NCBI RefSeq assembly: GCF_024734895.1
Contig: NZ_CP091430.1
Span: 6,342,501-6,406,500 of the forward strand
Length of the DNA stretch: 64,000 nt
From: Paenibacillus spongiae
Lineage (GTDB): Bacteria; Bacillota; Bacilli; Paenibacillales; Paenibacillaceae
Direction: 5' to 3'
The notes beneath the pieces are model-generated. The model saw only the letters and a program-made list of their open reading frames with translations. It ran no database searches and was not told where the DNA came from. Shown here one piece after another: positions 8,642 to 18,141 of the stretch. The first letter of the stretch is position 1. Every line of letters begins with the position of its first letter. A program made the position numbers and the translations under genes.

Positions 8642-9619
8642 TTGAGGATCGGAATCGACAGCTTTACGATCCGGGAATTGAACCTGGATCCTTATCAGTG
8701 TCTGGATTATGTCAAGCAGCTCGGATTGGAAGGCGTGCAGTTTGGCGGTATTGCGGAATTAAGCAACAAGTGCGATCTGGGTGAATTAATGGACATACGG
8801 GATTACGCCGATTCGCTCGGGATGTATACGAATGTATCCGTAGATGCGTGCAATCCGCTGCTATTCCACCAATCGGAGGACGAAGCCAGAACCGCGATTA
8901 CAAGAGATATTCAAATCTTGGCCAAGGCCGGCTGGCGTGAATTAAGAAGCGTGATCAGCCACAACGATGAACGATACAAACACCCCGTGCCATGGCACAC
9001 GCATTTAACGAAGAGCGCCGAGTTCGTACGAAGCCTGAGGCCGGTGCTGGAGGCATGCGGCAGCCGGATCAATATCGAGAATCACGGCGACTCCACCTTC
9101 GATATTTTGCATGTGGTCGAAGCCTCCGGGGCAGATATATGCGGCGTATGCCTGGACACCGCCAATACGCTCGTTAATGCGGAAGACCCTGTTCTGGCCG
9201 CCAGAAGGGTCGCTCCTTACACGCACTTGACCCACATCAAGGACGGAATCGTCTTTTTCTCGGCGAACGGGGTCAGCAGGCAAGGAAAGGCACCCGGTCA
9301 AGGGATCGTCGATTTCGAGAGCATCCTTGCCGTTCTGGGCGAATACAACCCCGAGTTGCCTTTATCGATCGAAGATCACAAGTGGATTTTTGAATTTCCG
9401 GTGTTCGAACGGGATTGGTTCGGTCCCAATTCGGATTTGTCGTCCTATGAATTCGGGCAATTTATGAAACTGGTAGGGATAACGGAGAAGAAGCTTGCCT
9501 CCGGAGAGCTGCCCGCAATTGAAGCATACGAGGCAATCCCCTATTTGGCACAAATGGAAGAAAGGATTGCTAGCGGCGCCAACCATCTGCGGGATATTCG
9601 GAATCGGTTGAACGGATAA
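8642..9619 (+). CDS. Sugar phosphate isomerase/epimerase family protein (xylose-isomerase-like TIM barrel)
   Basis: This 325-residue protein starts at a TTG with AAAGGAGG six bases upstream; the frame is open further upstream but overlaps the previous gene. The fold is shown by LDYVKQLGLEGVQFGG, INIENHGDSTFDILHVVEASGADICGVCLDTAN (metal-ligand Glu/Asp/His positions) and THIKDGIVFF. Family members use a divalent metal to isomerise or epimerise keto sugars, inosose or sugar acids. With the preceding oxidoreductase it probably forms a short catabolic module for an unusual sugar or inositol. Exact substrate unknown. Confidence 0.85.
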   Translation: MRIGIDSFTIRELNLDPYQCLDYVKQLGLEGVQFGGIAELSNKCDLGELMDIRDYADSLGMYTNVSVDACNPLLFHQSEDEARTAITRDIQILAKAGWRELRSVISHNDERYKHPVPWHTHLTKSAEFVRSLRPVLEACGSRINIENHGDSTFDILHVVEASGADICGVCLDTANTLVNAEDPVLAARRVAPYTHLTHIKDGIVFFSANGVSRQGKAPGQGIVDFESILAVLGEYNPELPLSIEDHKWIFEFPVFERDWFGPNSDLSSYEFGQFMKLVGITEKKLASGELPAIEAYEAIPYLAQMEERIASGANHLRDIRNRLNG

Positions 9620-9676
9620 CTGCGGCAAGTACAATGACTCTCGGCGTAGAGTGCATAGTCGGTCCGTATTCAGCGT

Positions 9677-9701
9677 GCCCGTGAGACGAGGTCTTACGGG
9701 C
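9677..9701 (+). terminator. Stem-loop downstream of the isomerase gene
   Basis: An 11-bp stem with one G-U pair and a GAG loop lies 58 bp after the stop. There is no T-run behind it, so it may stabilise or weakly terminate the transcript. Confidence 0.4.
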
Positions 9702-9794
9702 AAATGGACTCCATTCGACAACGCTGTTTCAAGGCACGGTCCACGGAACGATTCGAATAAGCGATGGTACGGTTGATTTGCCAGTGGAGCCGGT

Positions 9795-9884
9795 TCACCG
9801 GTATTCCCCCAGCCATTTGCCTGTTTCAATACAACGCCGTATGGTCTCCACTTCATCTTTCGTAATTGTAAGTCCCTCGACCAT
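9795..9884 (-). other. Possible remnant open frame of 29 codons
   Basis: A short minus-strand frame reads like a real protein tail (ITKDEVETIRRCIETGKWLGEYR in part) but is closed upstream by a TAG two codons before its ATG and has no ribosome site. It is probably a decayed gene end. The rest of 9702-10068 holds no recognisable gene. Confidence 0.25.
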
Positions 9885-9967
9885 CGTGGCCTATTCGTCG
9901 GCCATGCCAGTAAGCTCCCGCTAACAAAACGCGAAAAACGTACGCTAAGCGAAAAATTACTCTAATA

Positions 9968-9999
9968 AGCCGGAAACCCGTAAGCTAAGGAATCCGGCT
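9968..9999. repeat. Short inverted repeat in gene-free stretch
   Basis: AGCCGGA (9968-9974) and TCCGGCT (9993-9999) form a perfect 7-bp stem with an 18-base loop. The surrounding bases include TAAGC-rich imperfect repeats (9911-9990) such as acgctaagcgaaa. Function unknown. Confidence 0.4.
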
Positions 10000-10068
10000 A
10001 ATGTGCAATGTAATACGGGAATCAACTTTTAGGGTAATACCGTCGAAGCTCTCATATGGATGCATATG

Positions 10069-10185
10069 TCAAGTCGGTCTTCTAATGTCCCCCATATGCG
10101 CAATGACCATTACTTTGACCGTGCAATTCAGAAAATTGGAATAATTGTTTTCAAAAGATTGTTGATGACTCGCATTACGATTCAT
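10069..10185 (-). CDS. Small 38-residue protein of unknown function
   Basis: The ATG at 10185 is preceded seven bases upstream by GAGGAGAG, a strong ribosome site, and the frame runs 38 codons to a TGA at 10069. The product is polar at the N-terminus (MNRNASHQQSFENNYSNF) with a hydrophobic middle (CTVKVMVIAHMG). It lies just beyond the strong terminator of the upstream sugar operon, so it needs its own promoter or read-through. It is too short for family assignment and could be a gene remnant. Confidence 0.4.
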   Translation of the reverse strand: MNRNASHQQSFENNYSNFLNCTVKVMVIAHMGDIRRPT

Positions 10186-10207
10186 ATATATACTCTCCTC
10201 ACTTAGT

Positions 10208-10248
10208 AAAAAAAACGGATGAGACCTGCTTTTCTGCGTCTCATCCGT
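10208..10248 (-). terminator. Strong intrinsic terminator of the GntR sugar operon
   Basis: A perfect 11-bp stem (10215-10225 with 10238-10248) is followed on the minus strand by eight Ts. It lies 15 bp past the stop at 10263 and ends the minus-strand operon that begins near 18010. Confidence 0.92.
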
Positions 10249-10262
10249 GGCTTTTATCCAAC

Positions 10263-10931
10263 TTACTTCAGGCCATCCAGAAAAACTCTTGCAATAACGG
10301 CCGTAGTCATGTCTTCACGTTCCGGCTTGACCATTTCAATCCGCATGTCATACTTGTCCGCAAGAGAAACGATGGCTGGAAAAGCAATAATCTTCTCTCC
10401 GCGAATCGTGCCGTTTACGGCAATTTCCACGCCAAGCGGATCATGAACCCGTTCATTCTTGTCCTTGATTGACGCTCCCATATATTGCGCATATTCACCT
10501 GTCATACCGCAAATTGGACATTCGTCCACATACGGATGCAGGTGCTCTGGACGGTCGACTTCATAATGAATGCTGGCCGCATACTGGAAATAACCGTTCT
10601 CGTCTGAAGAATCGGGCTGAAACTTCTTCAACGGCTCGTAATAAAAGCGAAGGTGAAGACAGTGTTCGTGACTTCGGCTATCGTCCTCAAGACGTACCGG
10701 TTGCAAGCCTCTTCTTCTAGCATATCCGTCGCATCCTTCGTTAGAATGATAATACCCAAAATCGTTAGTCATATAGGTACAAGCTTCCAACTCTTCCAAA
10801 ACGAGCTTTCTCGCAGACCCGTAGGATTTCACCAACGATGTGCTGACGTAGAACCACAGGTTCGGATAACGAGGAGCAAATTCGCCAAATTGCTTTGCTG
10901 GCGGCATAGTCAAATAGTTCTGTTCGTTCAT
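10263..10931 (-). CDS. Unknown protein, last gene of a sugar ABC operon, with a CPICG motif
   Basis: This 222-residue soluble protein was not recognised. It has no signal peptide or membrane segment. A CPICG motif near residue 138 resembles half of a zinc ribbon, but a matching second CxxC is not seen; Cys and His residues are concentrated between about 50 and 90 (EACTYM, EGCDGY, SHEHCLHLRF). AGAGGAG precedes the ATG. It is the last gene of an operon with a TIM-barrel isomerase, a HAD phosphatase and a sugar ABC transporter, so a role in handling the imported substrate is likely but is inferred from position only. Confidence 0.75.
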   Translation of the reverse strand: MNEQNYLTMPPAKQFGEFAPRYPNLWFYVSTSLVKSYGSARKLVLEELEACTYMTNDFGYYHSNEGCDGYARRRGLQPVRLEDDSRSHEHCLHLRFYYEPLKKFQPDSSDENGYFQYAASIHYEVDRPEHLHPYVDECPICGMTGEYAQYMGASIKDKNERVHDPLGVEIAVNGTIRGEKIIAFPAIVSLADKYDMRIEMVKPEREDMTTAVIARVFLDGLK

Positions 10932-10975
10932 TTAATATCTTCTCCTCTGCATGGTAAATGATTTTATTTGCTCCC

Positions 10976-11827
10976 TCAAGCTTTCAAGATGCGATGAACT
11001 CTGTCTAGTCCGGAAATAATTTCGCTAGTATGAAGTGCATAATAATGTTCGAGGACTTCCGTGATCACCAATCCGTTAAATCCTTTGAACGGAGCTAGAA
11101 GCCTTTCATATTCGATGGCTCCCCACCCGATAGGCAAATGAAGATCGCCTCTGCCCAAGGCCGTCCAGTTGTGGGTACCCATCGCGTTATACACGGGACG
11201 GTTCGTAATCCTTAATTCCTCGTAATTGCCGAAATTGTCATTCACATGTAAATGTACAACCAAATCTTTGAAACTTTCAATCGCCTGCAGCTGATCATAA
11301 CCGTAATACGCTGACGCCAAGAAATCATGACCTAGATCATATGTCATCTTGATTTGCTGATGATCAAGCCTCCTGACCAAATCGGCTACTTTACCGCTGC
11401 GTTCAATCTCGATGTTCTCAATCGCAAGTACGACTTGATCCGTTCGATTCGCCGCCTTCAACAGCAACTGCTCGAGCAACTGCTCTTCCTGGGGGAACGA
11501 TTCCTTCTCGTAATGAACAACCAGGATGCGGCTGCCGATCATGCTGCAAAACTCTTGTACGGAACTGAACAGCCGGTTAACTGCACCAGCGGCTCTTACG
11601 TTGCGCAAATCAAGCGATCTTGGCTGATGCACACTGTATTCGAAAGGGAACTGCCGCAAGATTCCGACAGCCATTTCTGTCCGGGTCGGATGAAGCGCTC
11701 CGTTGAATATCAGCTGCAATTGCTCAATCGAGAGTTCTACCGCTTCGACTCCGGCTGTGTGCGCAAATTTCAGCGTTTCTTCCAACTGTTCTAACCGGCA
11801 GCCCAACGACAATCCTTTTTTTACCAT
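10976..11827 (-). CDS. Sugar phosphate isomerase/epimerase family protein
   Basis: This 283-residue TIM-barrel protein shows AGVEAVELSIEQLQ at the first strand-helix unit, VVLAIENIEIERSG near 135 (metal-ligand Glu), KMTYDLGHDF near 160 and DLVVHLHVNDNFG near 190, the usual divalent-metal positions of the xylose-isomerase-like fold. CTGGAGG precedes the ATG. It is separated by 2 bp from the HAD phosphatase gene and so is translationally coupled. It probably converts an imported sugar or its phosphate. Confidence 0.85.
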   Translation of the reverse strand: MVKKGLSLGCRLEQLEETLKFAHTAGVEAVELSIEQLQLIFNGALHPTRTEMAVGILRQFPFEYSVHQPRSLDLRNVRAAGAVNRLFSSVQEFCSMIGSRILVVHYEKESFPQEEQLLEQLLLKAANRTDQVVLAIENIEIERSGKVADLVRRLDHQQIKMTYDLGHDFLASAYYGYDQLQAIESFKDLVVHLHVNDNFGNYEELRITNRPVYNAMGTHNWTALGRGDLHLPIGWGAIEYERLLAPFKGFNGLVITEVLEHYYALHTSEIISGLDRVHRILKA

Positions 11828-11829
11828 CG

Positions 11830-12666
11830 TTATACCTCCAGCGACTCCAGCATATCCATCACTTCAACAAGCGCATCTTCGTTATTGCTTCTTTCGGTTA
11901 CCCGGCTGGCTGCTGCTTTAAGATCCGCATGTCCGTTTTTCATAGCGATGCCATGGAACGACGTAATCAACTCCAGATCGTTCAGACCGTCTCCGATCGT
12001 CGTTATGTCTTCACGTTTCACACCAGCAATCTCCATGAGTCTCAGGCACGCCGACCCCTTATTTATGCCTGGCGGAAGCACTTCCATCAAGCCGGGTTCG
12101 GAAACAACCGAATTCAATCTGGAGGGACCGATATCCGTGAACATCTTGATGCAATACTCTTGGAATTGATTTACACGCTCAACGTCTCCGAGAAGCATAA
12201 TCTTATTAATCCGTTTCCATTCGCCGTAAATTTCGGTATAGAGCTTCTGTTGAATAGCAACCTTGTCTTTCATGCGAAACCGCTCGACCTCATCGCTCCA
12301 CTCCGGCACATAGATTTGCTCATTGACAAATACAAGCAGATCCAATCCGTACTGCGCTTTAGTCGTACTGTGCAGATTCAGGACGAGTTCGGTATACGGC
12401 TGCGGCAAAAAATGTTCTTCCAGATAAGCCCCGCGAACGGGATCGTAGATCTTGGCTCCGTTGAAAAGAATGACCGGCTCCACAATATTCAATTGTTCAA
12501 TGAATGGCTTTGATGCAACCAGCGTCCGTCCGGTCGCGAATGTCAATCTTCCGCCCTGACTTCGGAATTGCTCGGCGCGCCTGATTGTCTTTTCCCCGAC
12601 TTGCTGTCGGGAATTCAGTAAGGTTCCATCTAAATCTGTAATGATCCATTTATTTGGCAACTGCAA
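11830..12666 (-). CDS. HAD-superfamily (Cof-type) sugar phosphatase
   Basis: This 278-residue protein carries the HAD motifs in order: DLDGTLLNS near residue 11 (nucleophile Asp), TFATGR near 40 (motif II), a C2-type cap, a conserved Lys near 199, and TIGDGLNDLEL near 217 (motif IV). Cof-type enzymes dephosphorylate sugar phosphates. Translation most likely starts at the TTG at 12666, inside the 3' end of the ATPase gene (17 bp overlap). It is part of the GntR-controlled operon. Confidence 0.88.
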   Translation of the reverse strand: MQLPNKWIITDLDGTLLNSRQQVGEKTIRRAEQFRSQGGRLTFATGRTLVASKPFIEQLNIVEPVILFNGAKIYDPVRGAYLEEHFLPQPYTELVLNLHSTTKAQYGLDLLVFVNEQIYVPEWSDEVERFRMKDKVAIQQKLYTEIYGEWKRINKIMLLGDVERVNQFQEYCIKMFTDIGPSRLNSVVSEPGLMEVLPPGINKGSACLRLMEIAGVKREDITTIGDGLNDLELITSFHGIAMKNGHADLKAAASRVTERSNNEDALVEVMDMLESLEV

Positions 12667-13798
12667 CTGAAATCAATCCTTCCTTCCTTTCATGCGAGTC
12701 CTCGGCATTCAGCATCAAGTTTCGCTCGGTATCGGCATCGAACAGATATCGGAAGTGAGTCAGCCGGAGCCGAATCTCATCGCCTTCTTTCACTTGCTCG
12801 GACAAGTCCGCGTAAATCTTGATATGTTGGGCTCCCGCCGCAAGGTGAAGTAATTTTTCCCGACCCGTGAATTCAATCATCAATACGTTGGCTTTAAAAG
12901 AGTTCGATTCATCTTCCGGCTTCACAATGTGGACCTGATGGGGGCGGAAGCCAATCATCAGCCGCTGCTCCGGCATTGCATCCTGTACGCCGGCAAGACT
13001 CGGCGGAAGCGTCAGCACGTCTCCGGTTTCCGGCAGCCGGACGCTCAATCCGGGACGTTCCCATCGGCAATCCAGCCTGTTCATGGACGGCATTCCGAGA
13101 AACTGGGCGACAAACCAGTTAACCGGGTTTTCATACAATTCATCAGGTGTCCCGTACTGCTGCAATCGTCCGTTGTTCATCACCGCAATGCGGTCGGACA
13201 TGGACATCGCTTCTTCTTGATCATGGGTAACCATCACTGTCGTAATGCCGAGCTTCTTTTGAATACGCCGGATTTCTTCACGCAGGCTCATCCGGAGACG
13301 GGCATCCAGACTGGACAACGGTTCATCTAGCAGCAGCAGCTTAGGCTGCTTCGCCAAGGCCCGCGCCAAGGCCACGCGCTGTTGCTGTCCACCCGATAGT
13401 TGGCTCGGTTTCCGCTTCAGATAACCAGCCATTTGTACAATTTCCGCCGCTTCTATTGCCCGCTCTTCCGCTTGTTTCTTCGGCATTTTACGATTTTTCA
13501 AGGGAAACGTAATATTATCAAGCACGTTCATGTTCGGATAAAGCGCTGGATTCTGGAATACCATTCCGATATTCCGGTCCTTTGGGGGGACATAATTCAT
13601 CAGTTCACCATCAAAATAAATACCGCCTTTGGATACTTCATGAATGCCTGCAATCATCAGCATGGTTGTGGATTTCCCGCAACCGCTCGGACCCAGCAGC
13701 GTTACCAGTTCCCCGTCCGCCACATCCAGATTCAAATCGGATACCGTGGGATCGCCTGACTCATAATATTTGAACAGCTGTGCAATGCGGACCTTCAA
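12650..13798 (-). CDS. Sugar ABC transporter ATPase, UgpC/MsmX type
   Basis: This 382-residue ATPase has Walker [10 protein letters not shown] (near 38), the Q-loop [10 protein letters not shown], signature [15 protein letters not shown], Walker [14 protein letters not shown], and the switch His in [11 protein letters not shown]-terminal regulatory OB/TOBE domain (about 240-365) is typical of the MalK/UgpC class. TTG at 13798 is preferred over the ATG at 13813 because GGAGG lies eight bases before the TTG and none precedes the ATG. It powers the two permeases encoded just upstream. Confidence 0.92.
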   Translation of the reverse strand: MKVRIAQLFKYYESGDPTVSDLNLDVADGELVTLLGPSGCGKSTTMLMIAGIHEVSKGGIYFDGELMNYVPPKDRNIGMVFQNPALYPNMNVLDNITFPLKNRKMPKKQAEERAIEAAEIVQMAGYLKRKPSQLSGGQQQRVALARALAKQPKLLLLDEPLSSLDARLRMSLREEIRRIQKKLGITTVMVTHDQEEAMSMSDRIAVMNNGRLQQYGTPDELYENPVNWFVAQFLGMPSMNRLDCRWERPGLSVRLPETGDVLTLPPSLAGVQDAMPEQRLMIGFRPHQVHIVKPEDESNSFKANVLMIEFTGREKLLHLAAGAQHIKIYADLSEQVKEGDEIRLRLTHFRYLFDADTERNLMLNAEDSHERKEGLISVAVAK

Positions 13799-13835
13799 TA
13801 TCAACACCTCCATTTTATTCTTCGCGGCATTCCGG

Positions 13836-14738
13836 CTACATCTTCATATTGGAAAGTGCTTTCTGTGAGAAGAAATAAAGGATCACGCAAGGCAGCATAT
13901 AGAACGTAGCCAGTGCCATTACCAGACCGTAGCTGGCAGAAGACGTCTCATTGAATAACGACTTGATAATAATCGATAGTGTATTAATACTGTCGTCAAA
14001 TATAAACACCGATACCATCACATACTCTCCCCATCCGCTCAAGAAAGCGAACAGCGATATGGCTGTCACACCTGGCCAAATTTTGGGCAAGAAGACGGTA
14101 TAGAATATCTTGAACTTTCCGCATCCGTCCGTTTGTGCCGCCCAAGTCAGTTCCTTGGGAACTTCGTCAAAAAAACCTTTGATGATCCAGGTGGACATCG
14201 GGATACCGCCCAATACTTTCAGAACCATGATGCCCGTCAAGGTGTTCAGCAATCCTGTTGTATTCAGAATATAAAACGCTGCAATCAACCCCGTGATCGC
14301 TGGGAAAGCGTGAGTAAGAATCGTAGATTGCAGCAAAAAGTTTCTTCCTGGAAATTTGGTTTGTGAAATTGCATAACCGGCCATAAGTGAAAATGCGACC
14401 TCGAACACAGCCGTTCCGACCGCGATAAACAAAGTATTCAGAAATACGATCCAAACACTTGGATACACATACCCGTCAATATTCAACTCGGACCACAGAA
14501 AACTCCAATGATCCAGTGTAAATTTGGTTGGTATCAGACCCGAATCGCTGAACGACACCAGCACCATCCAGACATATATCGCAAGCAGCGGCAGCGATCC
14601 GGCCGTCATGACGGCAATCGCCACTCCGTTCGGAAGTGCCTGAAGCCATCTGCGCCGACGGTTGAGCAAATTGTCATGCTGATTCTTCAGATCGCCACCA
14701 ACAGTGCCTGTGCCTTGCAAGGGAATAGGATTTTCCAA
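13836..14738 (-). CDS. Carbohydrate ABC transporter permease, MalG/UgpE type
   Basis: This 300-residue membrane protein has about six hydrophobic segments and the MalG-type EAA loop near 205 (EVPKELTWAAQTDGCGKFKIF), which docks with the ATPase. It starts at a TTG behind GGAAGGG. The stop-to-start distance to the upstream permease is 1 bp, so the two membrane subunits are made together. The second subunit of the importer in this operon. Confidence 0.9.
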   Translation of the reverse strand: MENPIPLQGTGTVGGDLKNQHDNLLNRRRRWLQALPNGVAIAVMTAGSLPLLAIYVWMVLVSFSDSGLIPTKFTLDHWSFLWSELNIDGYVYPSVWIVFLNTLFIAVGTAVFEVAFSLMAGYAISQTKFPGRNFLLQSTILTHAFPAITGLIAAFYILNTTGLLNTLTGIMVLKVLGGIPMSTWIIKGFFDEVPKELTWAAQTDGCGKFKIFYTVFLPKIWPGVTAISLFAFLSGWGEYVMVSVFIFDDSINTLSIIIKSLFNETSSASYGLVMALATFYMLPCVILYFFSQKALSNMKM

Positions 14739-14739
14739 A

Positions 14740-15711
14740 TTATCCCTTCCTTTCTGTATCCTGGGGTGATGACTGGGCCGATTTCATCATTTTCTTGAAA
14801 CCAAATACCCGGTATGAAATGAACATGGCTAACACAACAACCGGTAGAATGAACAGCGATATAGCCGATCCGTATCCAAAATTGAGTGTGCTGAATGCCG
14901 TATGAAAAGCATACAGAGCCCAGGTTTCCGAACGGTTCATCGGACCGCCATCGGTCAAAAGAAGAATGGATTCATAGCTGGTAAACATGGAAAGGCCCTG
15001 CCAAACAAGAAGAAACGTCAATGGCCATTTCAGAAACGGGAGCATCAGCTTGCGCAGGATGACCCATTCCGATGCGCCATCCACTTTGGCCACATAAAAA
15101 TACGACTTCTCGATAGACTGTATGGCGGAAGAAAATATGATCATCGACATTGAAGAACCCATAATGCCGGATAACGCAATGTTGATCATCAGCGGATAGC
15201 GATCCAGCCAGTTGACAGGCTCCCAGCCATACAATGCATGCATGATCAGATTAAGGATTCCGTTAGAACCCGAACTGAAAATCCATATCCACAAGAGCGC
15301 CTCGACGACGCCAGGAGAAACGCGCGGCAGCAGCCAGATCATTCGGAACAATCTGCCTACGCGCTGCGAGCGGATATAGTAAGTTGTGGAGAGGGCTATG
15401 GTCAGCCCCCACACCACCTTGATAAACATCGTCACACAAACGAACAGCACTGTGTTCCATATAATTAGGCCAATCGCCGGGTCAATCAAAGCTCTTTTAA
15501 AATTATCCAGTCCGTTGAAATTCCATTGTAGCGCGGAGTCCATCGACGTGAATGAGATCAGGATGACGATGACAGCTGTGATGACGAACAGGACATATTG
15601 ATTCAGCATAAATGGCAGCAGCATGATGCCGGGTGCCAATTGTTCTCGAATTTTGCTCCATAATGGACGTTTCAGTGCTGCTGAGCCTTCCTGAAGTTCA
15701 TCATTCATCAT
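14740..15711 (-). CDS. Carbohydrate ABC transporter permease, MalF/UgpA type
   Basis: This 323-residue membrane protein has six to seven hydrophobic segments and an EAA loop near 220 (KSYFYVAKVDGASEWVILRKLMLP in part). The ATG at 15711 is preferred to the one 18 bp upstream because GGAGGTG lies nine bases before it. It precedes the MalG-type permease and follows the binding protein gene by about 35 bp. Confidence 0.9.
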   Translation of the reverse strand: MMNDELQEGSAALKRPLWSKIREQLAPGIMLLPFMLNQYVLFVITAVIVILISFTSMDSALQWNFNGLDNFKRALIDPAIGLIIWNTVLFVCVTMFIKVVWGLTIALSTTYYIRSQRVGRLFRMIWLLPRVSPGVVEALLWIWIFSSGSNGILNLIMHALYGWEPVNWLDRYPLMINIALSGIMGSSMSMIIFSSAIQSIEKSYFYVAKVDGASEWVILRKLMLPFLKWPLTFLLVWQGLSMFTSYESILLLTDGGPMNRSETWALYAFHTAFSTLNFGYGSAISLFILPVVVLAMFISYRVFGFKKMMKSAQSSPQDTERKG

Positions 15712-15745
15712 TGGGACAGACACCTCCATTCACAACATTCTCGCA

Positions 15746-17206
15746 TTATTTCTCAATTACTTCGCCTAAATCGATCTTCATCTGTTTGCCCATCCAATCC
15801 ACGGCCTCATCGGTTGTCATACTGCCGCTGACAACGTTCTGTGTAGCATCTTTCATTATTTTCTCGAACTTCGGCTCATTCGGATCATTCGGCATAAATT
15901 TCGAATATTGGGTCAAGTAGCTCACATAGTTCAGCCATGGGTCCTTTTTGACCGTTTCGTACTGTTGGCCTTCCTTCGTAAACGGAATATGGGAGCTCTG
16001 CAGCCCATGTTCAGCTTGCAGCTTGGGCGCGCTGACTTCAACCAACAGTCGCTTCACCAGATCGGGATATTTCGTATCCTTAGACACGACATAAACCCAC
16101 GGATTGGATACCGTTACCGGCTTCTGGTCTTTGTTAGCGACAGGCATCACCATCGCCCCGATATTATTCATCACATACTCGGAAGTAACGTTTCCTGTGA
16201 CTTTGTGCATGCCGCGTGTCCGCCATTTTGCCTCATCCCATACGCCTGCTTGCAGGAACAATCCCTCATCATTGATTAAGGTTTTGAGCATGTCATCTTT
16301 GCTTTCCGAAACAAATCCTTTGGAAAGCATGCCTTGCGAAACGGCATTATTCAGATACTCGAACGTTGTCTTCAAGTGTGATTTATCCAGCACATATTTG
16401 CCTTGACTTGCGTCATATACCTCAGTACCGTGGTTAAAAAAGATAACCGGCAAATCTTTGCCGCCAGCAGTCAGCATCAATCCGGAATTCACGACCTTGC
16501 TGTCCACCGCTTTTTTGGCCAGATCTGTCATATCCGCCAATGTAAATTCTCCGTTTTCCGATTTCTTCGGTAGGTCTGCAATTTGTTGATCCGTCCAGCC
16601 TAATTTCTTCAGTACATTTTTGTTAAAAAAGATCGGACGAGCTTCGGTGTCCTGAATGACGCCCCAAACTTGCTTATTCCAAGAAACGGCGTCCCAATAG
16701 CCAGGCATCTGGTTCTGGAATACCGGTTCTTTCTCGATTCCGGTCAGCGGCAACAAATAATCGCCATTGGCCATCCAGCCGATATTGGAATATCCCGTTG
16801 CGTAAATATCGTTGGCATTGTCGGATTTGGATGCAAAGATAAACTGCTGTTTGAATTCGTCATCTTTCACCGATTTGACAATCGCTTCAACCTGCACGCG
16901 CTGCTTGGAATTTTCTTTCTCCAGTTTCTCATTCAGACTATTCGCCGCTTCAATAAAGTTATTGGCTCTTGCAGGAGCCGATACATCGGGTGTCATCACT
17001 TTAATGTTAATCGTTTCGATATTGCCATTTCCCGAAGTATCTACGACATTTTTCTTGACTCCGCCCTTATCCATGTCAGCCGCCGAGTTCGGGTTTTCCG
17101 TCTTGCTGACTTGCGAAGCCGGCGTATTCGTACTTTCAGTTTTTGCACAGCCTGACAGCACTATCGTCAATGCCATCATAACCATCAACATTGTTTGTTT
17201 TTTCAT
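15746..17206 (-). CDS. Extracellular sugar-binding lipoprotein of an ABC importer
   Basis: This 486-residue protein begins with a lipoprotein signal (MKKQTMLMVMMALTIVLSGC), with Cys20 as the lipidated residue. The mature part is a family-1-type extracellular solute-binding protein, with GYSNIGWMANGDYLLPLTG and FFNKNVLKKLGWTDQQ in the first lobe. It captures the substrate outside the membrane for the downstream permeases. It lies 96 bp behind the GntR gene, in the same direction. The substrate may be a sugar or a phosphorylated polyol; sequence alone does not decide. Confidence 0.9.
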   Translation of the reverse strand: MKKQTMLMVMMALTIVLSGCAKTESTNTPASQVSKTENPNSAADMDKGGVKKNVVDTSGNGNIETINIKVMTPDVSAPARANNFIEAANSLNEKLEKENSKQRVQVEAIVKSVKDDEFKQQFIFASKSDNANDIYATGYSNIGWMANGDYLLPLTGIEKEPVFQNQMPGYWDAVSWNKQVWGVIQDTEARPIFFNKNVLKKLGWTDQQIADLPKKSENGEFTLADMTDLAKKAVDSKVVNSGLMLTAGGKDLPVIFFNHGTEVYDASQGKYVLDKSHLKTTFEYLNNAVSQGMLSKGFVSESKDDMLKTLINDEGLFLQAGVWDEAKWRTRGMHKVTGNVTSEYVMNNIGAMVMPVANKDQKPVTVSNPWVYVVSKDTKYPDLVKRLLVEVSAPKLQAEHGLQSSHIPFTKEGQQYETVKKDPWLNYVSYLTQYSKFMPNDPNEPKFEKIMKDATQNVVSGSMTTDEAVDWMGKQMKIDLGEVIEK

Positions 17207-17302
17207 GGGAATCGATCACCTCATTCATCGTTTTCACTACGGCATTGTCCTTAACGCGCTGATTCGACTTTTCCCCGCTTCAGCCCTGGGTTATCGCGTT
17301 CC

Positions 17303-18010
17303 TTACGTTCTCCTTACAAAGAACCGGATCATATCGTTGCGCATGTAATCATAAGAGAGAAAAATCGGAACCGTTTTGGGATCATAATGGACTTGAATGA
17401 ATTTCAGCAGCGGAGCGTTGCTTTGCTTGAGCCGATAAGGCAGCATATCTTCATCGGTAACGGCGCGAATCTCCATTAACGCTTCGGCGACTACGATCCC
17501 GTATTTGTGCTTCAAGCAATCCGTCAACGAACCGGGATTGAATTTTTCTGGGAAATCCGGTCCCACTACGCTTTCGGACATAATGTTTTGGGAATAAACG
17601 ACCGGTTCTCCGCTGGCAGCACGGATCCGATCGACGACAAACACACTGTCATGCTTGTCCAAATCAAGCAATTGAAGCTCATTCTCGTTTGGCTTTCTTT
17701 TAAAGATTTGTACTTCCAAATCACTTTCGACCAGATTGGCGTTGCGGATCAGTTCCGTAATACTTGTGAATCGATTGATCGTGCTTTCCATATGAATCCC
17801 TTTACTTCTGATGAAATAACCGGATCCTTGGATGCTGTAAATGTGCCCGGATTCTATAAGACACTTGAGCGCTTTGCGTATAGTTTCCCGGCTCGCTTGA
17901 AAACGCCGGGAAAGCTCCGACTCGGTCGGAAGCTGTTCCCCTTTGGAGAACGACATTTGCTCGATTTCTTTGGCGAGCGCTTCGCTGATTGCCGTATATC
18001 GGTTCAACAT
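17303..18010 (-). CDS. GntR-family regulator, HutC subfamily
   Basis: This 235-residue protein has an N-terminal winged helix (residues 8-72: LPTESELSRRFQASRETIRKAL) and a C-terminal UTRA effector domain (about 90-232, with VFVVDRIRAASGEPVVYSQN). HutC-type proteins are usually repressors released by a sugar phosphate or similar effector. It is the first gene of the sugar operon that ends at 10263, so autoregulation is likely. Three TGTCTAG motifs upstream (18142-18276) are the candidate operators. Confidence 0.9.
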   Translation of the reverse strand: MLNRYTAISEALAKEIEQMSFSKGEQLPTESELSRRFQASRETIRKALKCLIESGHIYSIQGSGYFIRSKGIHMESTINRFTSITELIRNANLVESDLEVQIFKRKPNENELQLLDLDKHDSVFVVDRIRAASGEPVVYSQNIMSESVVGPDFPEKFNPGSLTDCLKHKYGIVVAEALMEIRAVTDEDMLPYRLKQSNAPLLKFIQVHYDPKTVPIFLSYDYMRNDMIRFFVRRT

Positions 18011-18141
18011 TTAACGATCAAATCACTCCTTTGCAGCAGACGCCTTACAAGATCATCTTGATTCCATAATAAATCGGATATGTCATTACCAAATTAGTCG
18101 AATGTTAAACACTATCAATCCGGTGTGGACATTCTGTAAAT

